NCBI GenBank assembly: GCA_964399535.1
Contig: CAYNRE010000005.1
Coordinates: forward strand, 62,001 to 126,000
Source of the DNA: CAYNRE01 sp964399535
GTDB lineage: Bacteria; Planctomycetota; Planctomycetia; Pirellulales; CAYNRE01
Direction of reading: 5' to 3'
Length of the DNA: 64,000 bases
Both the position numbers and the translations under genes were made by a program. The notes under the pieces were generated by a model that saw only the letters and a program-made list of their open reading frames with translations, was not told the origin of the DNA and did not search any database. Positions 45,301 to 53,125 of this stretch are shown here, piece after piece; position 1 is the stretch's first letter, and each line of letters starts with the position of its first letter.

Positions 45301-45824
45301 CCCTGATACAGCAACCCCCGGTTGAACAGCGTCTCCAGGGCCCACCAGACACTTTCGACAAAGCTCTGGTGATAGGTGACGTAGGCGTCGTCCAGGTGGA
45401 TCCAAAAGCCCAGCCGCTCGGTCAATCGCTCCCACTGCTGGGTGTAGCGGAACACGCTTTCCAAACAGCGATGGATAAACGGTTCGACGCCGAAGGCCTC
45501 GATCTCTTCCTTGGAGTGGATGCCCAGCTCTTTGCAAACTTCGACCTCGACCGGCAAGCCATGGGTATCCCAGCCGGCCTTGCGCTCGCAAAGGTAGCCG
45601 CGCATCGTACGGTAGCGGGGAAACAGGTCCTTAATGGCCCGCGTCAGGCAATGGCCCGGGTGAGGCAAACCGTTGGCCGTGGGGGGCCCTTCGTAGAACA
45701 CGAATCGCGGCGCCCCGGCGCGGCGCGCGAGCGATTGGTCGTACACCTTCCGGCGGCGCCAGAATTCGAGCACGCGCGCTTCCTGCGCCGGAAAACTGAC
45801 TTGGGATTCAACAGGCTGAAACAT
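42342..45824 (-). CDS. ileS: Isoleucyl-tRNA synthetase, eukaryal/archaeal-like (type 2)
   Basis: An 1160-residue class I synthetase charging tRNA-Ile. The HIGH-box region is FYEGPPTANGLPHPGHCLTR with HPGH at residues 55-58, where type 2 enzymes usually have HYGH. KMSKS is at 680-684. The editing-domain motif LVWTTTPWTLPSNQ is intact. The context around HIGH (GWDTHGLPVEVEVCKELG) matches the archaeal/eukaryal branch (IleS2), which is known to resist pseudomonic acid. The long C-terminal region has anticodon-binding and DUF5915-type segments. purN follows after 37 bases. PNP lies upstream on the same strand at 227 bases. Confidence 0.95.
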   Translation of the reverse strand: MFQPVESQVSFPAQEARVLEFWRRRKVYDQSLARRAGAPRFVFYEGPPTANGLPHPGHCLTRAIKDLFPRYRTMRGYLCERKAGWDTHGLPVEVEVCKELGIHSKEEIEAFGVEPFIHRCLESVFRYTQQWERLTERLGFWIHLDDAYVTYHQSFVESVWWALETLFNRGLLYQGHKIVWWWAQGGTALSSGEVGQGYRQVADPSVYVRFPLRPLAPGDSQQPLCEDEPPISLLVWTTTPWTLPSNQFAAVKADLEYALVRTAGEAPEYLVVAAALAPVIAEKSGHTLEVVGSFLGSELVGRQYEPPLDYFAKPLGDCQGRLRAGGTQPLYWRVVAADFVTIDSGTGLVHEAPAFGEVDFDLLQSEQARFEPGEGPDLFCPVGPDGRFTAEVPEYQGRWVKEADKEIVRALKAKNLLFHQEQYLHDYPFCWRAEQDPLIQYPRRSWFVRTTWFKDQMLANNSKINWQPEHIRDGRFGNFLESNVDWALSRERYWGTPLPIWVCQQTGQMQAVGSYAALLAKPGVQGTEVWAAAKAAQPELSEHLRIHKPYIDAVTYDSPFAPGARMRRVGEVIDCWFDSGAMPFAQWGYPHQGQTQFSQQFPADFISEAIDQTRGWFYSQLAISTLLFGPAAESESAAPAQPLSAPGGGSSQAAPPASEFPHPFRNCIVLGLMLGEDGTKMSKSRRNYREPGEIFERYGADALRWYFFANQPPWTTIRYSEQAIKDSVPEFLLRLWNVYSFFVIYARIDNFDPAESLPGKVDSLDSEVWTAARPGTALPWRPAGERSELDRWILGYLHQTLVAVTERMDAYDNFAACQAIIGFVDALSNWYVRRSRDRFWASGPSPAKADAYWTLYECLTTTAKLVAPFVPFLAESLWQNLVVQVFGERATESVHLCDWPEADPGAIDHDLVRRMNLVREIASAGRSTRMVAKLKVRQPLAKVEVILTHPADQPWLEAHSALIAEELNVKLVEFAARADQYVNYTVLPNLKRLGPRLGKQLPALKQALAAADPAQLLADLDEAGQVSLTVGGGEVALDREDLQVRLEAKPGWAAAPCAAGVVVLATELTPELLSEGLARELVHAIQNRRKELDCQYTDRIRVGLLTESAALAEAAGNFADYVQGETLATQLVLGPIEGVSSAELSVGGHAARLAVAVVGS

Positions 45825-46051
45825 GGAACGCGCAATTACTCAGTCGATGGTTCACGGGCACCGGCAAGCACCCACCCGCCAGGGGGCTGTCTGGGCCGAA
45901 GTGGGCCGCGCCGGGCAAGGGCAACCCCCTGCCGGCGCACCGGGATAGAGAAATAGACCCCAGCAGGGGTGTTTTTTCAATCGGCCCCGCCCCCGGCCCT
46001 GGTTCGAAACGGGGTGTCCGAATTCAAGAGGGCCGGACAACTCGGCTCGCG
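45825..46051. other. Gap between PNP and ileS, 227 bases
   Basis: No gene or clear promoter. A T-run near 45970-45980 follows a GC-rich segment, but I cannot draw a stable stem for it. Confidence 0.25.
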
Positions 46052-46888
46052 CTAGGCCGAGCGCGCCGGCAAATCGCCGAGCACGCCGAGAACCAATTCC
46101 CGCAGTTTGGGTTCGGCCTCGGCCGCCACGGCGAGAATATGCTCCACCGTGGCCGGCTGGAGCGCGTCGGGCAAACACAGGTCGGTCACCACCGAGAGGC
46201 CCAGCACCCGCATGCCGCCGTGTACGGCGACGAGGACCTCGGGCACGGTCGACATACCGACCACGTCGGCCCCGATGCCGCGGAGAAATCGGTACTCGGC
46301 CCGGGTCTCCAGGTTCGGCCCCAACACGGCCACGTAAACGCCCCGGTGACAGACGATGTCTTTTCGCCGCGCGGTGGCCAGGGCCCGTTCGATGAGCTGC
46401 GGATCGTACGGCTGCGACATGTCGGGGAAACGCGGTCCCAGACGGTCGTCGTTGGGCCCCACGAGCGGATTGCCGGGCAACAGATTGATGTGATCGTCGA
46501 TCACCATCAGGTCGCCGGCGGCGTAAAGGGGGTTCATACCGCCACAGGCGTTGGAAACCACCAGAATCTCGGCACCAAGGGCCCGCATTACCCGCACGGG
46601 AAACGTGAGCTGCTCGAAGCTGTAGCCTTCGTAGGCGTGATGCCGTCCCTCCATGGCCACCACCGCGTGGCCAGCCAGTTTCCCGCAAATCAGCCGGCCG
46701 GCGTGGCCAACCGATGTGGAACGGGGAAAGTGGGGAAGCTCCTGGTAGTCGATCGCGGCCTCGGTCTGAATCTCGCGGGCTAACGAACCGAGCCCGGTCC
46801 CCAAGATCAGCCCCACCCGCGGCGAGCCGTTCCAACCGGCGCGAACCGCCTGGGCAGCCTCTTGAATCCGAGTCCAGAGGTCGTCCAT
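46052..46888 (-). CDS. punA: Purine nucleoside phosphorylase (PNP-I)
   Basis: A 278-residue trimeric-type PNP that cleaves inosine and guanosine with phosphate in purine salvage. Signatures are GLILGTGLGSLA (phosphate loop), HFPRSTSVGHAGRLICG, MEGRHHAYEGYS, VSNACGGMNPLYAAGDLMVIDDHINL, and GADVVGMSTVPEVLVAVHGG. The Met-Asn pair (GGMN) is the purine-binding segment. The ATG at 46888 gives the expected length; no good ribosome site is visible. It precedes ileS on the same strand. Confidence 0.93.
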   Translation of the reverse strand: MDDLWTRIQEAAQAVRAGWNGSPRVGLILGTGLGSLAREIQTEAAIDYQELPHFPRSTSVGHAGRLICGKLAGHAVVAMEGRHHAYEGYSFEQLTFPVRVMRALGAEILVVSNACGGMNPLYAAGDLMVIDDHINLLPGNPLVGPNDDRLGPRFPDMSQPYDPQLIERALATARRKDIVCHRGVYVAVLGPNLETRAEYRFLRGIGADVVGMSTVPEVLVAVHGGMRVLGLSVVTDLCLPDALQPATVEHILAVAAEAEPKLRELVLGVLGDLPARSA

Positions 46889-46993
46889 GGTCGCGGAGGT
46901 CTCAGGCCAATGGCGACAGTGCTTGAAAAAAAGGTCCGCCAGCCACGGACCGCCACGATTCTGCGATGGCCGGGACCAGCCGACCGCCAAACA

Positions 46994-47045
46994 GGGTTAG
47001 CCCGGCGGAACTGGGTTAGCCCGGCGGAACTGGGTTGGCCCGACG
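46994..47045 (+). repeat. 19-bp tandem repeat, 2.7 copies
   Basis: GGGTTAGCCCGGCGGAACT occurs exactly at 46994-47012 and 47013-47031, followed by a partial diverged copy GGGTTGGCCCGACG (47032-47045). A related single stretch GGGTAGCCCGGCGCAGA lies near 33337. It is in the gap between PNP and the TPR gene. Such GC-rich short repeats are frequent in planctomycete intergenic DNA. Confidence 0.75.
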
Positions 47046-47077
47046 CGAGTCTCCGAGAGCACGAAGCCCGAGCGCCG

Positions 47078-47518
47078 CTAGGCGCCGATCCGGTACTCTT
47101 TCAGCAGCGCCACGAAGCCGGGGTGCTCGCGCAGATTGTCCAGGTCGCGATCGCACTCCAGGAACCCGAAATCGTCGTAGCCGTACTCGATGGCCCGGCG
47201 CAGTTGAGCCACGGCCTCATCGGTCTGACGATCGATGGCCAGGCTGCACGCCAGATTGTAGCGCACAATACAATCCTGGGGCCGCAGATCGGCCAACCGG
47301 CGATCGATTTCCAGGGCCCGCTGATGCTCACCCCGCAGCGTCAGAAGCTCGCCTTGGCAGCGCAGCACATCGACGTAGTCGGGGTCGCGCGCCAGAACCC
47401 GGCCGAAAAAGTCGACGTCGAAGTCGAGCTGAGTCTGGGCCTGCATCTTCGAAAGCGTCGACCGCTTGCCGCGCGGCCGCGCCGCGGACAATTCGGGGCT
47501 GTCGTCGGGTTTGCTCAT
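47078..47518 (-). CDS. Small TPR-repeat protein
   Basis: A 146-residue cytoplasmic protein. After a basic, polar N-terminus (about 1-30) come TPR-like helices: LDFDVDFFGRVLARDPDYVDVLRCQGELLTLRGEHQRALEIDRRLADLRPQDCIVRYNLACSLAIDRQTDEAVAQLRRAIEYGYDDF is a run of two and a half repeats, with a final segment LREHPGFVALLKEY typical of planctomycete TPR proteins. Likely a protein-protein adaptor. ATG 47518 has GGGAG eight bases upstream. A candidate sigma70 promoter lies about 135 bases upstream. Confidence 0.75.
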   Translation of the reverse strand: MSKPDDSPELSAARPRGKRSTLSKMQAQTQLDFDVDFFGRVLARDPDYVDVLRCQGELLTLRGEHQRALEIDRRLADLRPQDCIVRYNLACSLAIDRQTDEAVAQLRRAIEYGYDDFGFLECDRDLDNLREHPGFVALLKEYRIGA

Positions 47519-47909
47519 CGGCTGCGCTCCCTGAACCAGCGATCCGGGCGCGAACAACGTCTCTTGGCCCTACCGAAGCCCCTCACACCAGCCGAGTCCC
47601 CCGGCGACGCCGCTCGGCCAAGCTCCGGACACGCCCCTCGGGCGGCTGGCTGTATTATAAAGGGGACCGCCTGCGAAACAACTGAACGTGCCACACACCG
47701 ATTCGGAACTACTTACCCGAACCGCGGAAAAAAGCGAAAACCCGCGAGATTGCTCCCCCACTTGGGCCGCCGCTGCGGCTCGCCGCTCGTGCCGGTTCTT
47801 ACGATCTGTTTTCCAGTGGTTGGAGCCGACCGCAGCGTTTCCAACCGGCCGCCAAAGCGGCGCGAACCGGCCACCCGTGACCGGCGGCAGGGCCCCAGGC
47901 TTTCCGCAA
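47519..47909. other. Gap upstream of the TPR gene, 391 bases
   Basis: It holds a probable minus-strand promoter at 47654-47681 and otherwise no clear gene. Only short, low-quality frames are present. A small GCCGC/GCGGC stem occurs near 47850. Confidence 0.35.
47654..47681 (-). promoter_or_regulatory. Sigma70-type promoter for the TPR gene
   Basis: On the minus strand TTGTTT (47681-47676) and TATAAT (47659-47654) are 16 bases apart. Transcription would start near 47647, giving a leader of about 130 nt. The -10 is perfect and the -35 moderate. Confidence 0.5.
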
Positions 47910-48227
47910 CTAGGCATCGAACTCGTCGGCTTCCTGGTCATCTTCGTCTGATTCGAGGCCCTCTTCGGAATCCGGGTCGCCATCCGTGTCGTCAAGCGCG
48001 CTTTCGTCGAGGTCATCGTCGAGATCGCTTTCTTCGTCGAACTCCTCTTCGAAATCATCGTCGAACTCGTCGTCGAAGTCATCGTCCTCGAAGTCGTCAT
48101 CGGCTTCGTCTTCGTCGCCGCTTGCCCAAATTCCGGCAATCCCCGATTCCCACGTGCCTCCCACCCCGGCCAGGGGCGATTCGGCAACCAGGTCGGGCGC
48201 CCACACATCAACCAGCGACAACGACAT
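47910..48227 (-). CDS. Very acidic small protein of unknown function
   Basis: A 105-residue protein. The ATG at 48227 has GGGAG seven bases upstream; the frame stays open further but the upstream part is a shadow. Residues 1-37 are hydrophobic/neutral (MSLSLVDVWAPDLVAESPLAG), and residues 38-105 contain 45 Asp/Glu out of 68 with no Lys or Arg. Phe recurs in a repeated DDDF/DDEF/EEEF pattern. It could be disordered, bind cations or mimic nucleic acid; I cannot assign a function. The DNA is a run of GAC/GAA/TTC triplets, so slippage may vary its length. It lies upstream of the TPR gene. Confidence 0.65.
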   Translation of the reverse strand: MSLSLVDVWAPDLVAESPLAGVGGTWESGIAGIWASGDEDEADDDFEDDDFDDEFDDDFEEEFDEESDLDDDLDESALDDTDGDPDSEEGLESDEDDQEADEFDA

Positions 48228-48528
48228 GACTAAACTCCCAGCGAAGGGGCGCCTTGTCCAAAGGCGGATGGGCGCCGAGCACGAGCGGGCGGCCTTCGTC
48301 CGCTCGGCCTGCGACAGGGCCCCCCGGCAACCGCCGAAACGCCCCGACCAGGTACCGCCCTCCTGCTGCCCGTGGTAACGAACCCCCCGTCGTGCTGTCA
48401 AGGACCAGGGCCGCCCAGCGCACCGCGAAAAAACTTCGATTTCACCTCGGTCGCGGCCCAGGGAACTGCCCTCGGAGGTTCGAACGATGGTGAGGCCCGT
48501 TGGGTCCCGATAGGTGGGCCAAATCCGC
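48228..48528. other. Gap, 301 bases
   Basis: Between the GT2-TPR gene and the acidic-protein gene, both on the minus strand. It should hold the acidic gene's promoter; I see no convincing elements or ORF. Confidence 0.25.
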
Positions 48529-50583
48529 TCAGGCGCCCTGTGCCGCTCGGGCGTCGGCCGGGCGACTCGCCGCCGGACCGAGGGCAAAGTGAGGAGGGCC
48601 AACCGACGAAATCTCGCGCAACAGGTGCTGGGCCTGCTCGAATCGACCCAGCTTGACCAGGCAAATCGACCACTGCGGCACGAGCAGCGGATGGTGATAC
48701 CCCGCCTTGTGGGCGCGCTCGAAGCAATCGGCCGCGCGCTGCCAGTTTTGCGCCTCGCCATGGTCCGCGGCCTGCAAGAACGCGGCAAACCCTGGTCCGC
48801 CGGCCGCCAGGACTGCATCACTGGCCCGGCTGACCGCCTCGGCGACCTGCCCCGCTTCGATCAGCAGTTCGCAAAGTGGGCGGACCGCCTCGGGCCGCGT
48901 TGGGTGCCGCTCGACGAAGTCGCGCAGCACCGCTAGGGCCGCTTCGCGGTCGCCCGCCGCGCGATAGGCTTCTCCCAACCGCAGGTGCAGCGGCAGGCTG
49001 CCCGGTTCTCGGGCCGCGTCGATCCGAAGCTGCCGTAGATCTCCGCCGGTGCCCAGGGCGGCGGTCAGCGGGGCCGCGGGCGACACCGCCGCGTGCGAAG
49101 TCGTTTCGGGGGAAGCCGCCGCGGGCTGCCAGGCCGCCAGCGCCTCTTGGTAGCGGCGCGCCTCGGCGTCGTGGGGGCTTGCCTCGAGCCAGGCCGCCAG
49201 CACCGGCCGCGCCGACTCGACGGCGCCCGTCGAAAGCAGCGCTACCGTGTACCACTTCAGGCAAACCAGGTGGCGGCAGCCCGACGAGTAAGCGGTTTCC
49301 AGGTAGGCCAGCGCCGGTATCCAGTTCTGCTTCGCCGCCTGGCAGGCTCCGCGCACCGCCGAGCGCAAGCCGTCGCGGTCGGCCGGCGCTACGAACGGCG
49401 GCTCGACCAGCGCCAAAGCATCGGCCGTGCGCCCCAGTTTGACGAGTAGCTCGAAATAAATGTTCTTCAGGTAGTGCGAGCCGGGCAGCCGTGCCACGGC
49501 TTCAGCCAGCACCGCCGCCGATTGGGCGTCGTCGCCGTGTGTTTGGCAATGCAGGGCCAGCAGCGAAGCGGTGAATTCTCCCATTTCGACCAAATGCCAG
49601 GTTTCCGGCGAAACCTGACCGTACCGCACCGCGGTTTCGAGCGATCGGCGCGCCAGCTCCGTTTGTCCCATCGCCTCCAGGTAGCCTCCGGCCGCGCAAA
49701 GCAATTGCGCATCGAAGGGGTACACCTCCAGCGCCTCGAGGCAGGCCGCCAACTGGGCTTGGCGCCCGGCGGGCTGGGTATCGTCGAACGTGGTCAGAAG
49801 CCCGTAAAAACCCTCGAGCATTTCGCGCGAACCGCGCGGCGCGAGCGAAATAGCGCGGCGAAAATGTCCGGCGGCAGCCGTCGGCTCTCCGAGCGAGGTC
49901 TCCAGCTCACCCAGGGCAAGCAAGAGCTGGGCTCGGGGGCCGTGCTCTTCGATCTCCAGATTCAACAACCGCAACTCGCGCTGCCAGCGGCGGCGGCAGC
50001 GTTCCAGGTCGCTCCACGCACGGCTCCGAACCACCCGCCAGGCGGCCAGTTCGACGGAGACCCCGGCCCCGATCAGCGCGGGGCGGGCCGTTTCGCAGAC
50101 CCGCCCCACAAACTCCAGCCCTTCAACCCGCGGCATCCAGCGCAGCTGCGCTTGTTGTTCGGCGCGGCCTCCCGGGGCCGAGGACGGCGCCTCGAGATAC
50201 ATCATCCGGGCTTGCGTGGGCGGAGGCGATTGGGCCAGGTACTGTGCGATCGCCTCGCGCGATTCGGCCGTCAGCACTTCGCCCGCCTCGAGCCACAGGA
50301 GCCATTGGCCGCGAGCCTCGCCAAGGGCCAGATTTCGAGCGGCCGCGAGATCTTCGGGCGCGGCCCCGGTCAGCACCCGGGCACCATGCCGGCTGGCAAA
50401 TTGCCAGGTTTGTTTGGGCGAACCGGTCTCGACGATCAGGATCTCGTCGGCCAATCCCCGCACGCTGTCGAGCGTGTCGGGCAGCAACTGGGGCTCTTCG
50501 TGCACCACCAGCGCGACGGTCAATCGCACGGGCGACCGGGGCGACACGGCAGACGCTGTCTCGGCGGATGAGGGGGTCGACAT
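48529..50583 (-). CDS. GT2 glycosyltransferase fused to TPR repeats
   Basis: A 684-residue protein. Residues about 20-160 are a GT2 domain: LTVALVVHEEPQLLPDTLDSVRGLADEILIVETGS (nucleotide site), then ARNLALGEARGQWLLWLEAGEVL (metal/acidic region, where LEAGE replaces the usual D-x-D/DADE). The remaining ~480 residues are TPR-like helices (LALGELETSLGEPTAAAGHFRRAISLAP, DAQLLCAAGGYLEAMGQTELARRSLETAVRYGQ, SLPLHLRLGEAYRAAGDREAALAVLRDF). This is the TPR/glycosyltransferase layout seen in planctomycetes and elsewhere. The altered acidic motif makes catalytic activity uncertain; it may be a glycan-binding or scaffold variant. Confidence 0.8.
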   Translation of the reverse strand: MSTPSSAETASAVSPRSPVRLTVALVVHEEPQLLPDTLDSVRGLADEILIVETGSPKQTWQFASRHGARVLTGAAPEDLAAARNLALGEARGQWLLWLEAGEVLTAESREAIAQYLAQSPPPTQARMMYLEAPSSAPGGRAEQQAQLRWMPRVEGLEFVGRVCETARPALIGAGVSVELAAWRVVRSRAWSDLERCRRRWQRELRLLNLEIEEHGPRAQLLLALGELETSLGEPTAAAGHFRRAISLAPRGSREMLEGFYGLLTTFDDTQPAGRQAQLAACLEALEVYPFDAQLLCAAGGYLEAMGQTELARRSLETAVRYGQVSPETWHLVEMGEFTASLLALHCQTHGDDAQSAAVLAEAVARLPGSHYLKNIYFELLVKLGRTADALALVEPPFVAPADRDGLRSAVRGACQAAKQNWIPALAYLETAYSSGCRHLVCLKWYTVALLSTGAVESARPVLAAWLEASPHDAEARRYQEALAAWQPAAASPETTSHAAVSPAAPLTAALGTGGDLRQLRIDAAREPGSLPLHLRLGEAYRAAGDREAALAVLRDFVERHPTRPEAVRPLCELLIEAGQVAEAVSRASDAVLAAGGPGFAAFLQAADHGEAQNWQRAADCFERAHKAGYHHPLLVPQWSICLVKLGRFEQAQHLLREISSVGPPHFALGPAASRPADARAAQGA

Positions 50584-50733
50584 GGCCTTCCTTTGCCTGG
50601 GACCTGCCTACGATCTGGACCGATCGCGTCGAGCCGCATCCGGGCGGCGGGACGCTCGGGGCCAAGCACCCTGGCCGGGGCGCTCGGGCGCACGCGGGCC
50701 TGGGGGGCGGGAAGTTTAATCGACCCAGACAAA

Positions 50734-50756
50734 CGGGGGAAACCCCGGTTTTTATT
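50734..50756 (+). terminator. Weak terminator-like hairpin between GT2-TPR and SH3 genes
   Basis: CGGGG-GAAA-CCCCG at 50734-50747 followed by GTTTTTATT on the plus strand. On the minus strand, where the transcript of the SH3 gene would run, the same stem is followed by TTTGTC. The stem has only five pairs. Both flanking genes are on the minus strand. Confidence 0.3.
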
Positions 50757-50847
50757 GTCCCCCGGGGGGAAAGGCTCGGCTCCGCGAGGCAGCGCTTCGA
50801 CCAACCGGGCAAGTCCACCCGGCGCGACTAGCCGCCCGGCGCCCGGC

Positions 50848-52686
50848 CTACCGGGCCAGCGAGCCGCCGTCGATCACGTCGACCCGCTGCGCCACCAGGT
50901 GCTGGGTGTTCATCTCTGGCCAGTAGCCCCGTGAGCCGGTCACCCCCACCGTTTGCCCCACGTAGTACCGCAGATTGACCCCCGGGGCCGGGGTCACGTA
51001 GAACCGGACCACCCCCTGCGGATCGAGCAGGGCAAAGGCCGGGTCGCCGCTCTTGCCGGGTGCCACGCGAGTCAGCCGTCCGGTGCCGTCGTAACGGGCC
51101 AACCCGGGCGCCGAAGTCAGCGGTCGGGTTCCCGCCAGGCCGCCCGGGCTGGGTAGCTCGGCCCCGCCGTCGCCGAAAGTTCCTCGGTCCAGGGCCAGGT
51201 TCTGCTGTTGAATCTGGCGGAACTTTTGAATTTTCTTCGCCAGCAGTCGGACCTGACCTCGCTCTGTCGGCGAGTTGGCCAGCGCCAACAAATCTTCCGC
51301 GCGGCGCATCAGGGCCCGAAACTCCCACCGGGCGGGCTCGTCGGCCACGATCACCGAGAGGGCCAGGTCCAATTCGTCGAGGTAGGCCCCGAATTGCCCA
51401 GGTGCAAACCGCTCGGGAAGCGGCGTCAGCCGCACCGGAATCGCCGCCGGGTTCACCGGCCCAGCGTCGAGGTCGCGGGCCTCGTCCCCGAGATCCGGGC
51501 GCCGGCGATAGGGGGCTTCGTCGAGCGCGGCCATGCGCCCTCGGGGCGGACGGCGGGGGCTTTCTTCCACGTCGCCATCGGCCGGCTCGTCGTACGACTC
51601 AGACCGCTCACTCCGCTCGCCGCCCGAAGCTTGCCGGCGGCGGGCCTCGCGTTCTGGGCGGTCGCCGGTGGCCGCCGAGGCGTCGGTTTCGTCGACGTCG
51701 TCGTCGGCCCACAAATCCTCGGTTTCGCGCCGAGGTGGCTCGCGTTCGCCCCGGCGAGTGGTGTGCCGGTCGCCCGACGGATCGCGCCGCCGAGGGGCGC
51801 GGTCGGCGCCGTTGTCCTCCTCCGGTTCCTGATCGTCCGAGCGCGAGTCCAGATCCCGCTCATCGAAATCGGCTTCGAGCGGCCGCGGCTCCGCGTCGTC
51901 GTAGGTATCGTCCGCCTCGGCTGCATCGGCACGGTCAATTTCGGAGCGCCGCGCAGGAGGTTCGAACCGGTCATCCTCTCCCGGGGGCGGCTCGTCTGCC
52001 GCGCTCAACTCGTCTCCCTCGGCGGACTCGTCCTCAGTTCCGGCTGTGTCTCCGCCAGCTGTGTCTCCGCCGGCCAACCGCACGGGGGCCCGCCGCGGCG
52101 GCGCGCTCTTCCAACGGTCGTCGCCAGCGAGCGATTCCGAGCCCCTCTCACCGGCGTCCGCGGCCGGGACCGCGCCGGGGTTGTCGACCCGATCGAGAAA
52201 CCGCCCCAGCACCCAGCGAAACTCACCCGCGGGGGGCGCAATCTGGTACCAGGTTTGTGCGGTTGGTCCGCTGCCAAACCGCTTCGCGCCCAGTACCCGC
52301 ACCTGTTCGCCGTGGCTCAATTGAACTTGAATCACGTCGCGGGTGTCGTTGAATTCGTTGCCCACTCGGGCGGGGGCCCGCTCGACACGCACCACGGCCA
52401 GGTCGGGGTCGAGTAGTTCGACCTGGTCGGCGCGAATCCAACTGGTGCTGCCCTCGGGCGGGCGAATGGCGTACCAGCCCCCCGGGTCGTGGCGATACAC
52501 CTCGACCTCGGCCCCCTGGGCCAGGTGGCTGGTGGGGTAGTAGTTTTCACCGGGCCCGCTGCGCACATACACCTGGGGGGCGTTGGCCAGGGCGCGGTAG
52601 GGAAACTCGGCCGCCTGGGCCGCGTTACCGGGGCACAGCCAGGTGCCCAGCGCGAATGCAATTGCCAAGAGCGCGGACCGATCCAT
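50848..52686 (-). CDS. Secreted protein with bacterial SH3 domains and charged low-complexity linker
   Basis: A 612-residue envelope protein. It begins with a signal peptide (SALLAIAFALGTWLCPGNAAQAAEF). Two SH3b domains follow: about 25-90 (APQVYVRSGPGENYYPTSHL, GWYAIRPPEGSTSWIRADQVELL) and about 95-170 (GEQVRVLGAKRF ... WYQIAPPAGEFRWVLGRFL). A region of about 250 residues is extremely rich in Asp, Glu and Arg. A conserved C-terminal part (about 430-612) contains LDELDLALSVIVADEPARWEF and a final segment with LLDPQGVVRFYVTPAPGVNLRYYVGQTVGVTGSRGYWPE, a small beta-barrel-like domain. A peptidoglycan-binding or cell-envelope role is likely for SH3b domains. GGAG is seven bases before ATG 52686. 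It is divergent from leuS. Confidence 0.8.
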   Translation of the reverse strand: MDRSALLAIAFALGTWLCPGNAAQAAEFPYRALANAPQVYVRSGPGENYYPTSHLAQGAEVEVYRHDPGGWYAIRPPEGSTSWIRADQVELLDPDLAVVRVERAPARVGNEFNDTRDVIQVQLSHGEQVRVLGAKRFGSGPTAQTWYQIAPPAGEFRWVLGRFLDRVDNPGAVPAADAGERGSESLAGDDRWKSAPPRRAPVRLAGGDTAGGDTAGTEDESAEGDELSAADEPPPGEDDRFEPPARRSEIDRADAAEADDTYDDAEPRPLEADFDERDLDSRSDDQEPEEDNGADRAPRRRDPSGDRHTTRRGEREPPRRETEDLWADDDVDETDASAATGDRPEREARRRQASGGERSERSESYDEPADGDVEESPRRPPRGRMAALDEAPYRRRPDLGDEARDLDAGPVNPAAIPVRLTPLPERFAPGQFGAYLDELDLALSVIVADEPARWEFRALMRRAEDLLALANSPTERGQVRLLAKKIQKFRQIQQQNLALDRGTFGDGGAELPSPGGLAGTRPLTSAPGLARYDGTGRLTRVAPGKSGDPAFALLDPQGVVRFYVTPAPGVNLRYYVGQTVGVTGSRGYWPEMNTQHLVAQRVDVIDGGSLAR

Positions 52687-53125
52687 GGAGCCGCTCCGAG
52701 TCGTCGGGGGCATGCTGCCCCGCTGCCGGCGTGAAGAGAGTTTGCGAGCGATCGAAAAGACCGATCTGCCCCCTCCGCGGCAGGCTGGGCAATCGCCGAA
52801 AGGCCAGATCAGCGTGCGGCTTGTACCGCCAACGGCCTGCCAGGCTCAAGAGCAATTCGAGCGGGCGGGCCCGCCGCGCGCAACCGCCCGGCGCCCCCCG
52901 GCTTGGCCCGAAGCGCCACCGACCGCTAGAATCTCGCGATTGCGCAGCCCTCCGGGGGTTCGCCGCCGCCAGGGCCCGCCAGCCCCCCACCCTTGGGTGT
53001 CTCCCGGGAATCGCCGCTGCCCGAGCCCGCCGCCGCACCCAGGCCGCCTCCTGGCCTGAGCCCCCGCAGAATCAAGACGCCCGTAGTTGCAAGACCTTTG
53101 ACAAGCCCGGAAAAGAATCGCCGAG
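52687..53125. other. Divergent gap between the SH3-protein gene and leuS, 439 bases
   Basis: It should contain both promoters. No T-box, riboswitch or ORF is evident. TTGACA at 53098-53103 is too close to leuS to be a usable -35. Confidence 0.3.

Noticed and set aside
42948..45956. Plus-strand open frame of 1002 codons opposite ileS
   Set aside because: Antisense to an intact IleRS with all motifs; low-quality composition and no recognisable domain.
48228..48821. N-terminal extension of the acidic protein frame
   Set aside because: It overlaps the coding region of the GT2-TPR gene and has no start signal; ATG 48227 has its own ribosome site.
53098..53103. TTGACA upstream of leuS
   Set aside because: A matching -10 would fall on the start codon region, where no TATAAT-like element exists.
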